A stretch of DNA of 64,000 nt from Sepioteuthis lessoniana. Lineage: Eukaryota; Mollusca; Cephalopoda; Myopsida; Loliginidae. The stretch's first letter is position 1. Each line of letters opens with the position of its first letter. A program made the position numbers and the translations under genes. A model generated the notes under the pieces. That model did no database searches, was not told where the DNA came from, and was given only the letters and a program-made list of their open reading frames with translations. The DNA is taken from positions 90,805,147-90,869,146 of the forward strand of contig OY757911.1 of assembly GCA_963585895.1 (NCBI GenBank). Reading direction: 5' to 3'. Below are positions 63,187 to 64,000 of this stretch, piece by piece.

Positions 63187-64000
63187 GGGGACATTCTAGT
63201 TTCTCGTGCTTCAAACTATGAAATCGGATCACTTAGTTCACACATTTTTCCTGACGGAAGAAAAAAGCAATAGCTCATAGATCCCTAACAACTGCTGAGT
63301 GTAATCACGACAAAATCGAAAAAGAAGCCTTAGCAATTGTGTTTGGTATCAAAAAGATTATTAAAATGCTGCACGGGCAACATTTCACTCTTGTAGCAGA
63401 TCGCAAGCCCCCAGTTTGTATTTTTGGATCCAAGAAAAGCATCCCAATCGACACAGCTAACCGTTTGCAACGCTAAGCCATTATTCTTTTGGATTATGAC
63501 TTCACAATCAAATACCAGTTGACTGATAAAATCGGCCAAATAGATGCATTGTCAAGACTCATGAATTCTCATCAGAAACAACCGGAAGACAACGTTGTTG
63601 CTGCAGTATCAGTGGAACAGGAAATCAGTAGTGTTAGCATTCAAAGTCAGATCTCTGCTAATTACTGCTGTGATGGTCCATGAAACCAGTGTCTGTGATC
63701 CGTTACTAAAAATAATTATCCATTTCTGCCGCACACGCTAGCAATCAGTAGGTTCAGATCAAAAAGTTCAATCTTTCTACAAACGTCGATCCCGCTGTTT
63801 GAATTCGAGGGTGGTATACTTTTCGTCGAACGTGTAGTTGTACTATTATAACAGCAACCCCAAACTCCTCAAACAATATCCTTTTTGGCGCCAGGGAATC
63901 AACCACATCGAGGCCTTAGCTCGCAGTTTTATCTACTGGCTGGATATGGACAGTTGGAGGAACTTGTACGTACTTGTTAAAAATGACAACTAGTGGCAAA
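63187..64000 (+). pseudogene. Gypsy-type LTR retrotransposon, RNase H to start of integrase, runs off the window
   Basis: RNase H region decodes in shifting frames: EKEALAIVFGIKKIIKMLHG (63320-63380) and FTLVADRKP. The frame at 63489-63683 reads MDYDFTIKYQLTDKIGQIDA and LSRLMNSHQKQPEDN, the connection after RNase H. Near 63905-63950 HIEALARSFIYWLDMD resembles the start of the integrase zinc-binding region. The 3' LTR lies outside the window. Confidence 0.78.

Overview
This window is animal nuclear DNA made almost entirely of transposable elements and simple repeats. No host gene could be supported. It is AT-rich, full of (TA)n, (CA)n, (GA)n and (GAAA)n tracts, and most short open frames are relics of mobile elements. 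Abundant tRNA-headed SINEs, RTE-like LINEs ending in GAT-type triplets, Penelope-like, R2-like and Tc1/mariner relics point to a lophotrochozoan. A mollusc, perhaps an octopus-like cephalopod, is the best guess, but this is inference from repeat content and not from a marker gene.

Layout. 0-14 kb: relics of R2-like (restriction-like endonuclease, RLE) and RTE-like LINEs, SINEs, a 1.6 kb purine-rich satellite (4.2-5.8 kb) and a possible MITE (11.8-12.5 kb). 14-21 kb: microsatellites, a ~100 bp palindrome, and a cluster of RLE-type LINE 3' halves on the minus strand, one of which carries two SINEs with clear target duplications. 21.8-25.9 kb: two dead Tc1-type DNA transposons, the second inside an older SINE-like repeat. 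26-30.7 kb: GA satellite, SINEs and short tandem repeats. 30.8-39.8 kb: the most notable part, a Tx1/L1-group non-LTR retrotransposon on the minus strand, nearly full length (ORF1 with a CCHC knuckle, a 139-residue middle ORF, and ORF2 with AP endonuclease, reverse transcriptase and a terminal zinc motif, broken by one in-frame UAG). It is followed head-to-tail by a 5'-truncated, frameshifted second copy, and the junctions share a ~13-16 bp motif. 40-46 kb: Penelope-like ends and an internally deleted Penelope-like element, plus an internally deleted mariner. 46-61 kb: further LINE, SINE and mariner relics. 61.2-64 kb: a decayed Gypsy-type LTR retrotransposon (gag knuckle, RT, RNase H, start of integrase) running off the window end, with a SINE inserted in it.

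SINE-like repeats fall into four families, named here only for reference. A (head with box B GGTTCAATCCC), B (head reading GTGGTGTAATGG, 3' end TTGATATGCCATTAAAC) and C (head GTGGTGTAATGGTTATCGTCG) carry Pol III A and B boxes. D is a longer repeat without a visible tRNA head. It shares its 3' tail with B and contains a variable number of ~65 bp subrepeats. D strands below are set by that shared tail.

The only long frames that look recently active are in the Tx1-like element. Everything else is broken by stops, frameshifts, deletions or insertions. No CRISPR, operon, rRNA or free-standing tRNA gene was seen.
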